From Pinus tabuliformis (lineage: Eukaryota; Streptophyta; Pinopsida; Pinales; Pinaceae): 64,000 bases of DNA. Made by a program: the position numbers and the translations under genes. Shown here piece after piece: positions 11,250 to 21,988 of the stretch. A model generated the notes under the pieces. The model made no database searches, was not told where the DNA came from, and worked only from the letters and a program-made list of their open reading frames with translations. The stretch lies in the NCBI GenBank assembly GCA_031772625.1, contig CM062819.1, positions 823,587,003 to 823,651,002 on the forward strand, given 5' to 3'. Each line of letters starts with the position of its first letter. The first letter of the stretch is position 1.

Positions 11250-12830
11250 TCAATGCATCTGCTCTGAAACTTTTGCTAAAACATCCAACCTCTTCTTCTT
11301 TCTTGCTGTCACTATCATTCTAGGCTTCATCATAAGACATCTGTACTTGAGATTGATGAGGGCTCTACTCAACCTCCTATTTTTCTTCTTCAGTTTTCTA
11401 TTTTTCTTATGCCATAATCCTAAATGTAGCATGGTATTGTCATGGATAACTTTGTCCAATTTGTTTTGCTCTTTTAAGGTTTCATTCTCCCTTTGGATAT
11501 GTCTGTTTAAGACTTCCAACTCATAAATTTCTTGCTTCAATGACTGAATCAAAGTTTCCTGAGTTGTACCTGGCTGATTGGATGAAGTTCCTTGTTCTGT
11601 TGTAGTTTTCTATTGTTCCAATGATTCAATGAAATCATATATCTGCTGTTGGGATTGATCAATTTCTGGAGTTCTTTTCCTTGGATTAGTTTCAAAATCT
11701 AATTAAGGAGAAGGAGAATACTATGGACTTTGATCAGGTGGAGTGTTTTCTGGTGACTGATCTGGAGTTTCACCTCCCAGGTCTATGAATTGAGCTCCTT
11801 TAATTTGTGTTTTCTTCAACTTGCCCTTCAATCTAGAGCTTCTTCTTAGACCTTGTGAGATTATGTCTCCCTTTTCTATGATCTGTTTCTCCTTTCCTTT
11901 TTGTTTTGCTTTAGTTAATTGTTCTTTAAGATGAACTAATCTTTCAGAAAGCACTTGCTTTTCCTCTGAAGAAGGCTCAGGAGTCTGGTAAATGTCTTCA
12001 GTTTTCCTCTTTCCTTTCTGTTTTGCTTTTTTCCTAATTTCAGTCAATGTTTTAGAAGGCAATTCTTCTTCACTGTTTTCCTTGGTCACACTAGTAGGAG
12101 TATCTTGGATTGTTAAAGTTGTTCTTTTCCTCCTACTTCTCTTTGCTGAACTCCCCTCAAGCACTTCAGGAGGGTCTTGGAAGAAGTTCCCAACTGGGAA
12201 TTTTTCCCATGTATCTTCCCTCTCTTTCAAATGGTTTTCGACCAAGATCTTGATAAGGCCATGATGGTAGAGATGAGGTTCCACGTCATTTATATTCTTT
12301 TGCACAGTAGTAGACATTTTTCTCAAACTATTCAACAAGAAGTAAGGGAGGTTGATAGTTTCATTCTCCAAGAAATTCATTAATAATCTGATATGATACA
12401 TATACATGGAGCCATACTTGCCCTCGCATGTAATGAATTTCTAAATGATCAACAACAGACTACTACACTTATCTTTTAAGGCTGAGATAGGAATTCCTTG
12501 TTTAAGGATTGATATGTCCATACTTGGATTATGAAGAATGACCCTCCAGACCTTTTCATTGAAGTCCTTGTTCTTAAACCATCTCTCTCCTTCTTGTGGA
12601 AGCTCTGTGGCTGTTGCAATTGATGATTCTGTCACTGGAAATTTGATGTCTCCAATTTCAACTTCTGCACCATTGAAAGATCTTGCAAACGTTTTTGTGA
12701 CCTCCTTGTGATGACCCTTGAACTTCTTAATGAACTGCAACCATCCTACCTTCTTCAATGTGCTCTTAAGCTGTAGGTATCCTTCCATGAATTTAACTCC
12801 TTCGGGCTCTGTTCTCACTATAAGACCCAT
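11250..12830 (-). pseudogene. extra (env-position) ORF of the 12.4-kb element
   Basis: One minus-strand frame runs from ATG at 12830 (MGLIVRTEPEGVKFMEGYLQ) to a stop at 11250-11252, about 525 codons, broken by several in-frame stops (including TAG at 12441-12443 and a stop at 11721-11723). The N-terminal third is globular (KFPVTESSIATATELPQEGE) and recalls the domain annotated as a putative plant transposon protein in this kind of element. The middle is basic, with RRSSRLKGKLKK and KQKGK motifs. A Pro-rich linker (ENTPPDQSP) follows, and the C-terminus is a Lys-rich coiled coil ending in ARKKKRLDVLAKVSEQMH. No signal peptide or clear membrane segment is seen, so an envelope function is not supported. 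It sits between pol and the 3' LTR, where Athila-type elements keep their extra ORF. Confidence 0.7.
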
Positions 12831-13901
12831 TCTTCCTTCTCACTGTGAAGACACCTCTGTAAATGACAATTTTACGGAAGCAGAACGGTTATGTGCGCGG
12901 AAAATAGAAGAGGGCCATGGAGAAAATTGGTGGTTATGAAATGGGGAGAGTAATGAGCATGAAATGAAAGAGGGTTTACGGAGTAGAAATCTATGTAAAC
13001 AGACAATGACATGAAGATTGTAAAAAACCTGGTGTGGAAGCGTGGAGGCAGAGTGTCACTCGTGAAAATTTGCGGGATTGAACGAAGTTTATGATTTTGA
13101 GTTCATAAAAAGGCTGTGGAGTGGAACGTCAGTGGAAGAGAGCCGTATTCAATCAACTCACGTCTGCATGATTAGCCATTTTAACAAATGTAATGAGGGT
13201 GTACGACTAAGTACGAGTTAAACTCGGAAATAGATTATGACACCGTTAGGATTAATGCGGAGGATATGGTGGAGTTAAGGCAACCATCAAGTCAAATCAT
13301 TACATGTTTAGGAGTCGTGATTTACAAACTATACAAATTATCCTTTTGAAATGCTATTTGAAACGGTTTTGTCCATACCTTGGAATCATACCTCTTTCGT
13401 TTTGCTAACTTTTAATTCCCTGCCTCTGTAGGTGCTTTTCAGGTGTTGATGTCTTCAAAGATCTTCTCCTTCCATACCTGCATCTTGCTTTTTTTTTTTT
13501 TTTTGGCTAATCACTTGACTGTCACTGCAGAGTAACAGGATTATCTACGGAACCAGAATTCAGCTGCGGAATTGAAAAACAATTGTGGAAAATGGCATTG
13601 TGAATAACATATGACTTGACGAATGAATGGAAATGAAAAATTACTGTATGGATGATACATGGAAAGGCGAATATGAAGAGAAACTGAAAGAAATTTTATT
13701 GATGGAATGTGGTGGCGAGATGGAGTGAAATGAAATGAAACAAACTATGAGTGAAATGAGAGATTTTTTGGAAAATATAGGGCGTCAGAATATTCTGATT
13801 TTCGCCCTGTATTTTCTGTATAAGAATGTAAATCAGTGATTGGTTTTCAAGCTTATACATTATTATTATTATTTTTTTAGATGATGATGAAAAAACAAAG
13901 A
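12831..13901 (-). other. spacer between pol and the extra ORF
   Basis: This 1.07-kb internal region of the element shows no supported ORF. It contains a poly-T run at about 13488-13505 and purine-rich stretches with repeated GAAATGAAA-like phrases (13700-13760). It might hold the promoter or splice acceptor used for the extra ORF, but nothing specific can be pointed to. Confidence 0.45.
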
Positions 13902-15872
13902 CTAGGCTGGTGGAGAAGAATGATTCTTCTTCACCAGCCTCATTGCAGAGTTATCTTGAAAGATTTTGATAAACTCTTCCTTTGAGATTGGCTTTTGATA
14001 GATCTTCAATCTATGACCATTCACAAGGAGAGGAGTTTGGTGCTCATCATTTGTTCTGATTCTTACTGCTCCATTGCTAAAAAAAAATTCAATCTCATAT
14101 GGCCCAAGCCAATGAGTCTGAAATTTACCTTGAAAATCTTTGAACTTTGAATCAAATAGCAATGCCCAATCTCCTTCTTGAAACCTTTTGTCCTTGATGT
14201 ATTTGTCATGCCACTTAGCTCTCTGTTGCTGAACTAGATCATTTCTTTGAACTGCTTCTTGCCTGATCTCATCTAGTTCATTCAACTACTCCAGTCTATG
14301 CTTTTGAGCTTCTGATAGATCCATTCCCAACTGAACTGTCATCTTGAAGGTTTTAACTTGGAACTCAATGGGGAGCAGAACTTCCTTCCCATAAACAAGT
14401 TCATAAGGAATGTGTCATGTTGTGTTCCTCCATGTAGTTCTGTAGGCCCACAAGGCTTCAGGAAGCCTTTTTGCCCAATCTCTTCTATGTAGTTGCATAG
14501 TCTTGGTAATGATTTCTTCAATTACTTTATTTGTGGACTCCACTTGACCATTTGCTTGCGGATGATAAGGAGTGGATTTCCTATGCTTGACCTTGTACTC
14601 TTTCATAAGCTTCTCCATTATTTTGGATGTGAATTGAGTTCCCTGATCTGTCACAATTTCCCTTGGAACACCAAAGCGAGTAAAAATATCCTCATAAAGA
14701 AAATTAACTACTATATTTTCATTAGCAGAAAATAATGCTTTGGCTTCTACCCATTTAGTGACATAATCAGTACATATCAATATATACTTTTTCCGCTTGG
14801 ATGGAGGATTAATAGTTCCAATAAAGCCTAAAGCCCATTTTTCAAAGGGTTCGATGAGTACCTGAGGTTGTAATGGCATCTCATTTGAGGGGGTGAGTTT
14901 CCCTACCCTTTGGCAGCTGTCACACCTTTTGACATATTGTTTTGCATCTTTGAAGAGGGACGTCGAAAAATATCCTAAAGAAAGGATTTTATAAGCTGTC
15001 CTCTTGTCAGCAAAGTGTCCATTGCACGGTTCATCATGACATGCTTTGAGAATATTAGGCATTTCATCTTCCCCGACACATCTTCTGATCACAAAGTCTG
15101 GCCCTGTTTTATACAATTCGTTAGAAATCCATGAATATCTTAAACTATCCTTAATAATATTTCTTCTTTCTCTAGGAAATAAATGTGGAGGTAGTTTCCC
15201 TGCAACCAAATAGTTAGCCATATCTACAAACCAAGGAGTTTTAGTAGTTACTGCAAATAAGTATTCATCAGGAAACTTATCCTCTACAGGAGAGTCTTCT
15301 TTGATATTCTGAATCCTAGACAAGAAATCAGCAACTGTGTTTTGTTTCCCAGGTCTATCTAACACAGTAATATTGAATTCCTGTAAAAGTAGGAGCCATC
15401 TTGTAACTCTGCCATTAGTAATAGGTTTGTTTATCAAATATCTAATTGCAAAATGATCAGTATGAATAAAAGTTTCATAGCCTGTTATATAATGTCTGAA
15501 CTTATTAATTGCATGAACAACAACTAATAACTCTTTTTTAGTCACAATATAATTTATCTCAGTGGGAGTCAAATTTTTACTTGTATAGTAAATGGCATAA
15601 GGAATCAAGTCTTTTTGTCCGAGTACAATTCCTAGAGCTGTATCTAAAGCATTGGTAGAAATATGGAAAGGAAGTTTCCAATTTGGTGCTCTTAAGATAG
15701 GTGCTTCAGATATTCTTGTTTTCAAGGCTTCAAATGCCGATTGGCAATCAGGATTCCACTTGAATTCAGAGTCTTTTGCAAGCAGTTTGAAGAGTGGAGA
15801 TGCTATTTTGGTAAAGTTTTCTATAAATCTTCTATAATATCCAGTAAATCCTAGAAAACTTCTAACATCTTT
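13902..15872 (-). pseudogene. pol: pol: RNase H and integrase (broken)
   Basis: The frame is open from the TAA at 15873-15875 down to a TGA at 14415-14417. It continues in the same frame past TAG at 14286-14288 to the stop at 13902-13904. RNase H comes first (FHISTNALDTALG, KKELLVVVHAINKF, HTDHFAIRYL, ending VADFLSRI). The first catalytic Asp position reads Asn in the STNALD context. Next are the integrase H-H-C-C zinc domain (HDEPCNGHFADKR, CDSCQRVG) and the DDE core. The first catalytic Asp is replaced by Gly (KWALGFIG), while the second (VTDQGTQFTS) and the Glu (ANGQVESTNK) remain. The C-terminal domain contains LLFDSKFKDFQGKF and HWLGPYEIEF. No chromodomain is seen. The substitutions and stops make it non-functional. 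Confidence 0.9.
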
Positions 15873-15875
15873 TTA

Positions 15876-16619
15876 AAAATTTGGAATATGTAACTTGGAG
15901 ATGACTTCAACTTTGGATTTGTCTACTTTAATCCCATCCCTTGAAATATGATGTCTCAAAACAATACCTTCAGTAAACATCATAAATCATTTTTCATGGC
16001 TTAATGAAAGGTTTGTTTCTTTACATCTTTTGAGGACTTTTTCCAAATTTTCCAAGGCTTCTTGAAATGTATTACCATAGACCGTAAAATCATCCATATA
16101 TACCTCTACACTATCATGGATTAGATTAGAAAAAATTCCTAGTACTGCTCTTTGGAATGTTGTAGGTGCATTACATAATCCAAAAGGAAGCACTCGGTAG
16201 GCATAAGTTCCACATGGACAAGTAAATGTGGTTTTATCCTGATCTTCAGGTGCTACCTGAATTTGATTATAACCACTAAAACCATCCAAAAATGAAAAGT
16301 ACTTTTTGCCTGCTAATGTATCTAATACTTGATCTATAAAGGGCAAAGGGAAGTGATCCTTCAAGGTTGCTTTATTCAATTACTTATAATCAATGCACAC
16401 CCTCCATTTACCATTCTTTTTGGGCACTATCACCAAGGGAGAAACCCATTGGCTATCTGAGATTAGTAAATGAAGTTTACATTGAGGAATTTTTGGACCT
16501 CTTCTTTCACAATCTTCCTAAGATTTGGATTCATCATTCTCTGAAGTTGTCTGATTGGTCTACTGTTTTTCTCAATATAGATATGATGGATGCAAGTCTT
16601 AGGGTCAATACCTTTCATA
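15876..16619 (-). pseudogene. pol: pol: reverse transcriptase (broken)
   Basis: The longest open piece is 15987-16379 and has the RT core: KDHFPLPFIDQVLDTLAGKK, FSFLDGFSGYNQI, LPFGLCNAPTTFQRAV and the catalytic YMDD. It is closed by TGA at 15987-15989, where the family normally has Cys. TAA at 16380-16382 lies just upstream of LNKATLKDH. Further upstream, MMNPNLRKIVKEEVQKFLN and SDSQWVSPLVIVPKK are recognisable but in different frames, because of a one-base deletion near 16487. Downstream, KDVRSFLGFTGYYRRFIENF is separated by TAA at 15873-15875. The catalytic core survives but the protein cannot be made in one piece. Confidence 0.9.
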
Positions 16620-17597
16620 TCAGTATAATCCCATGCAAATGCAGCAAAATGTTTTTTGTAAGATTTTGGTTAGTTCTTCTTGTTGTAACTTTTCCAAGTT
16701 TTTGTTGATATTCAATGTTCTACTTGGAAAAATTTCAACTGCAGATCTGCCAAACTCTTCCATAGAGTAGAGAGACATTTGCCTTGATGACAAATATTCA
16801 ATATCAGAACCTAACTGAAATTGTGTGTGATCATATTCTGAAGATGTTTCAAAATTTTCTAATGTGTTTAGGATTTGACTATCCTCACTAACTTCAGAGA
16901 GAGTAAAGATAGGTTGTATAACATCTTCATTATCGACCCATTCATTGTCTCCTACTTCTGTAATTCCTTTTGCTGGAGGATACAAAGTAAATTTCTTTGT
17001 TGAACTACCATCAGAAATGTACATGTCACTAGATCTACAACTAATAAAAGCATCAACTGTGGCTAGCCAAGGTCTTCCGAAGATGAGTGGGTGTCCTCCT
17101 GCATTATTCTTGGGAATCAAAATCGTGAAATCCACTGGATATTCCAAAGAATCCAAGGAGACCGAAATATCTTCTGGTACACCATCTAGTTTGATTACTG
17201 ATCTACCTGCAAGTTGCAGTAAGGTAGGTGTGAAAAGAAGATTAGGAAGTTTAAGTTGTTCCATAGTCTGTCTACTCATAATGTTTATAACAGCCCCTAA
17301 GTCAATCACTGTATTTGGAATTTCCATTCCATTTATGTGTGTTTTGACAATTGGACTTCCTGGATCCACATATTTCTGCATGGTAATATTTCCCATCATG
17401 ATATCTGCTATTTTTCCTACCAGGTGGATTCTTTTTGTGTCTCTTGGTTTCCTACCTGGTCTTTTGATACTCAACTCCTTTATTGTTTTTGCTAGAATAG
17501 GAATTTCTCTAATGGCTTGTAGCAAGGGAATCTTGATACAAACATTCTTTAATTCATCTAGGAAATCATAGTCAGGCAACAAGATTTGTTTTTCCAC
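16620..17597 (-). pseudogene. pol: pol: aspartic protease and linker (broken)
   Basis: The 325-residue open frame holds a retropepsin-like domain: PGSPIVKTHINGMEIPN, the active-site region VIDLGAVINIMS, the flap/core LAGRSVIKLDGVPEDISVSL, and PLIFGRPWLATVDAFI. The catalytic triad D-S/T-G reads DLG (codon TTA, one C-to-T step from TCA), which should abolish activity. The frame ends at 16620-16622 through a one-base shift near 16650, after which the pol sequence continues in another frame (FAWDYTDMKG). A second shift near 16487 restores the original frame. Upstream, a one-base G-run difference near 17600 separates it from the gag-pol linker. Confidence 0.88.
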
Positions 17598-19607
17598 CCC
17601 CTGTCAATTTGTAATCTCTCAGGAAAAGGAGGTGTGGATGTAGTTACAAATTGCTCAACTATAGGAGTTGTGTGGATTGACTCTTTTTGTTTTTCTTTTT
17701 GAATGATTGGGTTTTGAAGGGATGCTTCTTCAAAACTTTTATTGACTTTCAGAGAATCCTCCTCAGAAGCATATTGATCTTGAATATCTATAGAAGGTTC
17801 TTCCTTTTCTAAAATCCTACCAGATCTAAGTTGAACATCATTAAGATCTAGAGGAACAATCATGTAGGTAGGAAATGGTTGTCCTTCTACCATGTAAGCA
17901 TTCTGAGGGTTTTTGTTGTTGGGATTTGGTAATGGTTGGGCTGGTAGTTGATTTGGCTTCTGTTGAAATGGAAGCAAGAGTTGATGATTTTGATTTTGTT
18001 GAGGAGGTTGTTGTTGTGGAAATGGTAATGAAAGTTGTGGTTGTGGACTTTGTTGTTGGTTTTGTGGGGAGGATAACTCTGATAAGATGGAGGATATTGA
18101 TAATATTGAGCAAATCTTCCATAGGGATTTTGTACCCCTTGTGCCCATGATTGAGATTGATACTGATTTTGAGGTTGAGGCCAAGGTTGTTGCCAAGAAT
18201 TCCAATTTGGTGAGGGCTGAAAATTCATTGGATTGTTAAATCCTTGATTTTGTTGCCCTTGCCAAGGTCTTCTTGAAACAAAGCAAAGAGGTTCTACAGA
18301 ATTTGGAACTACTTCCTCTTGAAAGACAGCTTTAAGACCTGGGATTAAAGGACAATCCTTGGTCTCATGACTTTCCAAGCAAATCATACGTGTTTCTACA
18401 ACTTTTGCATCTAAGGGACATTCTCTTAGAGCATGTTTCTTTCTACATTTTGTGCAAAAGATGGCTAAGGCATCAACTTCTGTTTTCTGCTTGTTTTGAA
18501 TTTTTATGGTGTCTAGCTGTTCACTAAGGCTCCCTAGAGTGTCAATTTTGAACTCATCAAGCATATTGCCAATTTCTACCCTACTTACTGTCCCAGTTGT
18601 AGATTTGTTTGCTCTAATAAGAGAAGGATCTCTAGGCCCTTTTCCAGTTTTAGATTTTCCTCTTGAGAGATGGACACATAGTTTTGCTATGTCACTTAAT
18701 GGAAGTTGAGAGATGTCTTCCTTCCCCATCATGTTTAAAATATCTATCCATTCATCTCTAATGGCTTTCAATAAAAGGGCATTCAAGGTTTCCTCGTCTA
18801 AATTGTTCATTTTTTCTCTCTTTAAGTTGTATTGAAACCTCTCAGGAAAATCCTCTAAGTTCTCATCTTCTTTTTGCATCATTTTGAATACCTCATCCTT
18901 ATGATTGGTAGGCATACAATAATCCAAGTATCTATCCAAAAATGCCTGCCTCATATCATTCCAAGTCCTAATAGATTGAGTGACTAAGAGATTGAAGGGA
19001 ACAATTTGAGTTTTTGAGAGTCTTCTAGATAGTCATAGGTTCGGCATAAGACTTCAAACTCAAATAGAAATGTTTTAGGATCCTCACTTCGCAATCCATA
19101 AAAGTTTGGGAGGACAGATGGTGAAATGTTTTTCATTGTTGTATGGGTTTCCTCATCTACTATAGGGAATCCAAATGAGTTATGTCCTTCCCTATTTCTT
19201 CTACCTCCTCCATTGTTAACTCTACCTCCTCAATCATTTCCTCTACCTCTGCCTCTATCTTCCTCTGCCATGATAGTTTCCTCAGAATCTTCTGGCTCTT
19301 CTATTAATGGTTGATGAGAGAGAGTTTCTACCTCCTCTTCTTCTCTAGGTAATTCTACTTCTTCAACTGCAATAGGCTCCCCTATGGAGGTGAAGAAGGG
19401 TTCTTCTCCTAGGTCAGATTTAGTAGATGGAGTGGGAGAATCTTCTAATTCAGTTGCTGCCCCTTGAATTCCAAGAATCCTAAGGCTGGGAGTATGAGTC
19501 TGGGATGGAGGTGTATCTTGTCTATTCCTTGAAGTAGTTGGAGTTGTAAAAATCGAACTTTTTCCCTTAGCTATAAACCTTCCCTTAGAATCTCTTTCTC
19601 TATGCAT
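17598..19607 (-). pseudogene. gag: gag (broken)
   Basis: The probable start is ATG at 19607 (MHRERDSKGRFIAKGK). An acidic N-terminal region and an RGRGND basic patch end at a TGA (19230-19232). The capsid-like core follows (ISPSVLPNFYGLRSEDPK, FEFEVLCRTYDYLEDSQKLK). A deletion with a frameshift near 18965-18995 removes part of the core. It resumes as WNDMRQAFLDRYLDYCMP to 17887. Two zinc-knuckle sites are visible: CTKCRKKHALREC is intact; in the second (RMICLESHETKDC) the first Cys reads Arg. A Gln/Pro-rich tail shifts frame near 18070 and ends in the typical LRSGRILEKEEP linker. Multiple breaks make it a pseudogene, while its family (plant Ty3/gypsy gag) is clear. Confidence 0.88.
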
Positions 19608-19639
19608 GTATTTTTTCTTTTTTTTGGTGATTTTAATTG

Positions 19640-19783
19640 GGCTAATAATCCTTTTTCTGATCCTCCAGATCACACTAGGTGCAAGAGGAGAGCATACTCA
19701 AGAAATTATTGGACTAATAATTCTTTTTTCTGATCCTCCAGATCACACTAGGTGCAAGAGGAGAGCATACTCAAGAAATTATT
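19640..19783. repeat. 72-bp tandem duplication in the element leader
   Basis: CTGATCCTCCAGATCACACT and its surroundings occur twice, 72 bp apart (19640-19711 and 19712-19783), between the primer-binding site and the gag start. The copies are nearly identical. Confidence 0.85.
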
Positions 19784-19832
19784 AATTTTCCTTTTTTTTT
19801 TAATGTAAGAGATAGGCTACCTAGTTACACTT

Positions 19833-19849
19833 CCCCGGCAATGACGCCA
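19833..19849 (-). other. primer-binding site, tRNA-Asp type
   Basis: The minus strand reads TGGCGTCATTGCCGGGG three bases inside the 5' LTR end. The complement of a plant tRNA-Asp 3' end is TGGCGCCGTTGCCGGGG; the two differences are C-to-T and G-to-A. Confidence 0.85.
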
Positions 19850-19852
19850 AAA

Positions 19853-21702
19853 TGTTTAGTCAATTTAGTATGTCCTAAATTGCTACATAAGTTATCAATC
19901 CGGGAGTCGTAAACTGATGAAGTGTAGTGCACCGTATGTGCTAGACAACCCTTTTCTTACCTCACTATTTTCAGTTTTATCTTGTTTTCGGGTTTTGTTT
20001 TGTTGGTCTCCTAAAGTGGTTTAATGCAATGAAAATCCTAATCTGTTGTTAAAGCAAAAGTTTGAGAATACTTTTCAAAGATCAGCTGTGGATGTAGAGT
20101 TGAAGACAAGGCTTATCCTCTTGCTTCTTGTGATAATTTCCAAACTTTGAACTTAGGAGATCTTAAACATGCTGTCTATAAAATCAGAACTTGAATGAGA
20201 GTGTGAATATGCAGCTATATAAACCAAACTAAAAATGAAGTATTGAAAATGAGATTACTATATCTGTTGTTCATCTTAATTTCAAAATTGAAATCTAATA
20301 AACTGCTGCAACTTAAACCAAAATGTAAATAAACTGGAAACTAATGACTAGTCAATGATTTCATCCATAATCACAACATTTGGCCAATTAACTTCTAAAA
20401 TGGGGTTAAGCTAAAGGCTCCAGAAATATCATCATATGGCATGAAAGAAATGACATCTAAATTATCTAATTGCACACTAATGAAAGCAAATCCAATTACT
20501 TCATCTATAATCACAATATTTCGCCAATTAACTTCTAAAATGGGGTTAAGCTAAAGGCTCCGGAAATATCATCATATAGCATGAAAGAACTGACATCTAA
20601 ACTATCTTGAACAGTAAACAAATCTCACAAAGTAAAAGCATAAACAACTGAAATTGAAAACTGAGTTTTAGCAGAGGAAGTAAGTCTCAATAACACCACT
20701 TGATGCAAAAATTACACTAAGAAGCTCGAGCATAACCAGACTTAAAGACCTATTCTGAAGTGCACCTATCAGTGTTAGTAAGAAATGTGACAAGCTGCAA
20801 AGACATGTACAAGGTTAGAATGATTAAGATCATAAGCAACACATGAGAAATATACAATTTGAATGAGAGAAAATATACATGATACAAAAACAAAATAAGG
20901 ACCTCAGCTACGTAGGGGCCCTCTGCACAGCTTTGGACTAGCACGCTGTTACTTCAAAACACGCTCAAACAACCATGTGAAAAACAAAGTTTTGTATTAT
21001 GAAACAGAGTAATATGTCTCTCGGTTACAGAACAACAAAATAACACTATAACAACAATATTAAGAACATCCTATTTGCGTTGCAAACGCTTATATTTATA
21101 GAGAAAATGGATAACTGTATCTCAGAGGAATTTCTTCAACGATAGACATGTGAACAGGTCAAAATCTGAGGATTCAGCCTCTCGGTTGCCATGAGCAGTA
21201 AATCTATGTGAGGTGGGTGTTGGATTGCGTTATATAGATGGCATGCAGGTGGCAAAAATGGATCCATGAGTTCAGGAACAGCTTCAGGCTTCTTTTATGT
21301 GCAGGAACAGAGTTCTAGTTGGCATAGAACTCTCCGTTGACCTCCCTTTGACTGGGACCTTTCCTTCCGAATCTGGTTAAGTAAATAGGACCTCATCCAC
21401 GTGTGGACAATTCCTAAGCTGCCCATGTGTCTCATTCCTCCTCCTGACACCTGTAACTTATAAAACAATGGAAATGGCTGCAGAATTGCCAGTTAGCTGC
21501 AGAAAGTGGCTACATTCCGTAGCTGATAAAAAAAACCTAGATCAAATAGCACACACAATGATATAATTTGAAAATCACTCAAATACACTCCTAAAATCAA
21601 CATGTAACAAATTTTGATAGCTTAGGATGCATTGACATGGGAAAATATAAGAGAAATGGTTTAAGAAAATGCTTGGAAGAGAGGTAGTTTTGGGGCTCAA
21701 CA
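19853..21702 (-). repeat. 5' LTR of the 12.4-kb element
   Basis: The 1850-bp LTR has TG at 19853 and CA at 21701-21702 on the plus strand and is colinear with 9334-11189. As the element reads leftward, this is the promoter-carrying 5' LTR. Differences from its partner include several transitions and small indels, consistent with a few percent divergence. Confidence 0.93.
21088..21104 (-). promoter_or_regulatory. TATA box of the 5' LTR
   Basis: The minus strand reads CTATAAATATAAGCG, a strong TATA-box match. It is conserved at the equivalent site in the other LTR (about 10578-10592). Transcription would start about 30 bp further left. This is inferred from sequence only. Confidence 0.55.
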
Positions 21703-21707
21703 GTCTC
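21703..21707. repeat. target-site duplication, right
   Basis: GTCTC, identical to 9329-9333, directly follows the terminal CA of the right LTR. Confidence 0.9.
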
Positions 21708-21970
21708 AGTCGCATTCATGGCTTGTCATGGGAGCGACTGGGGGTCTAGATCAACAAAACATCAAGTTGTCTCAAGGGTTGGGCACCTAAAATGATTGGT
21801 TGTCTCCTGAAGGTTATGTAGCTACTTAGGAAGGTCAGATTGGTTTTGGCTTATCGGTTCCACTTCCTTAACTGTACTTGGGGAGTTGAATCATTTCATA
21901 GTAACTCTTCATCACATGTTTACCCCGGTGGACCAATTAGCTTGGGTAAATGTGGGAGGAGGGTGTTATA
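21703..21970 (+). mobile_element. older LTR, right part
   Basis: This is the continuation of the LTR that begins at 7171, ending GGGTGTTATA. It starts with the second copy of the 42-bp repeat (21708-21748) that flanks the insertion site. Confidence 0.6.
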
Positions 21971-21974
21971 GAGA

Positions 21975-21988
21975 GGTATCAGAGCATG
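21975..21988 (+). other. primer-binding site of the older element, tRNA-iMet type
   Basis: GGTATCAGAGCATGG lies four bases after the LTR end at 21970 and matches the common plant tRNA-iMet primer-binding sequence (TGGTATCAGAGC) except for the first base. Confidence 0.7.

Larger units (their letters stand above)
9334..21702 (-). mobile_element. complete Ty3/gypsy LTR retrotransposon, Tat/Athila-like
   Basis: The 12,369-bp element is bounded by two similar LTRs (9334-11189 and 19853-21702) and a perfect GTCTC duplication. It reads on the minus strand: 5' LTR, tRNA-Asp-type primer-binding site, gag, protease, RT, RNase H, integrase, an extra ORF, polypurine tract, 3' LTR. The tRNA-Asp primer, long LTRs, integrase with no visible chromodomain, and an additional ORF after pol fit the Tat/Athila side of plant Ty3/gypsy. 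From sample stretches compared by eye the LTRs differ at about 3-4% of positions, so the insertion is not recent. All ORFs are broken. It inserted into an older LTR at the junction of two 42-bp repeats. Confidence 0.93.

Noticed and set aside
11721..12830. Viral envelope protein
   Set aside because: No signal peptide, transmembrane helix or cysteine pattern; the protein is basic and coiled coil.
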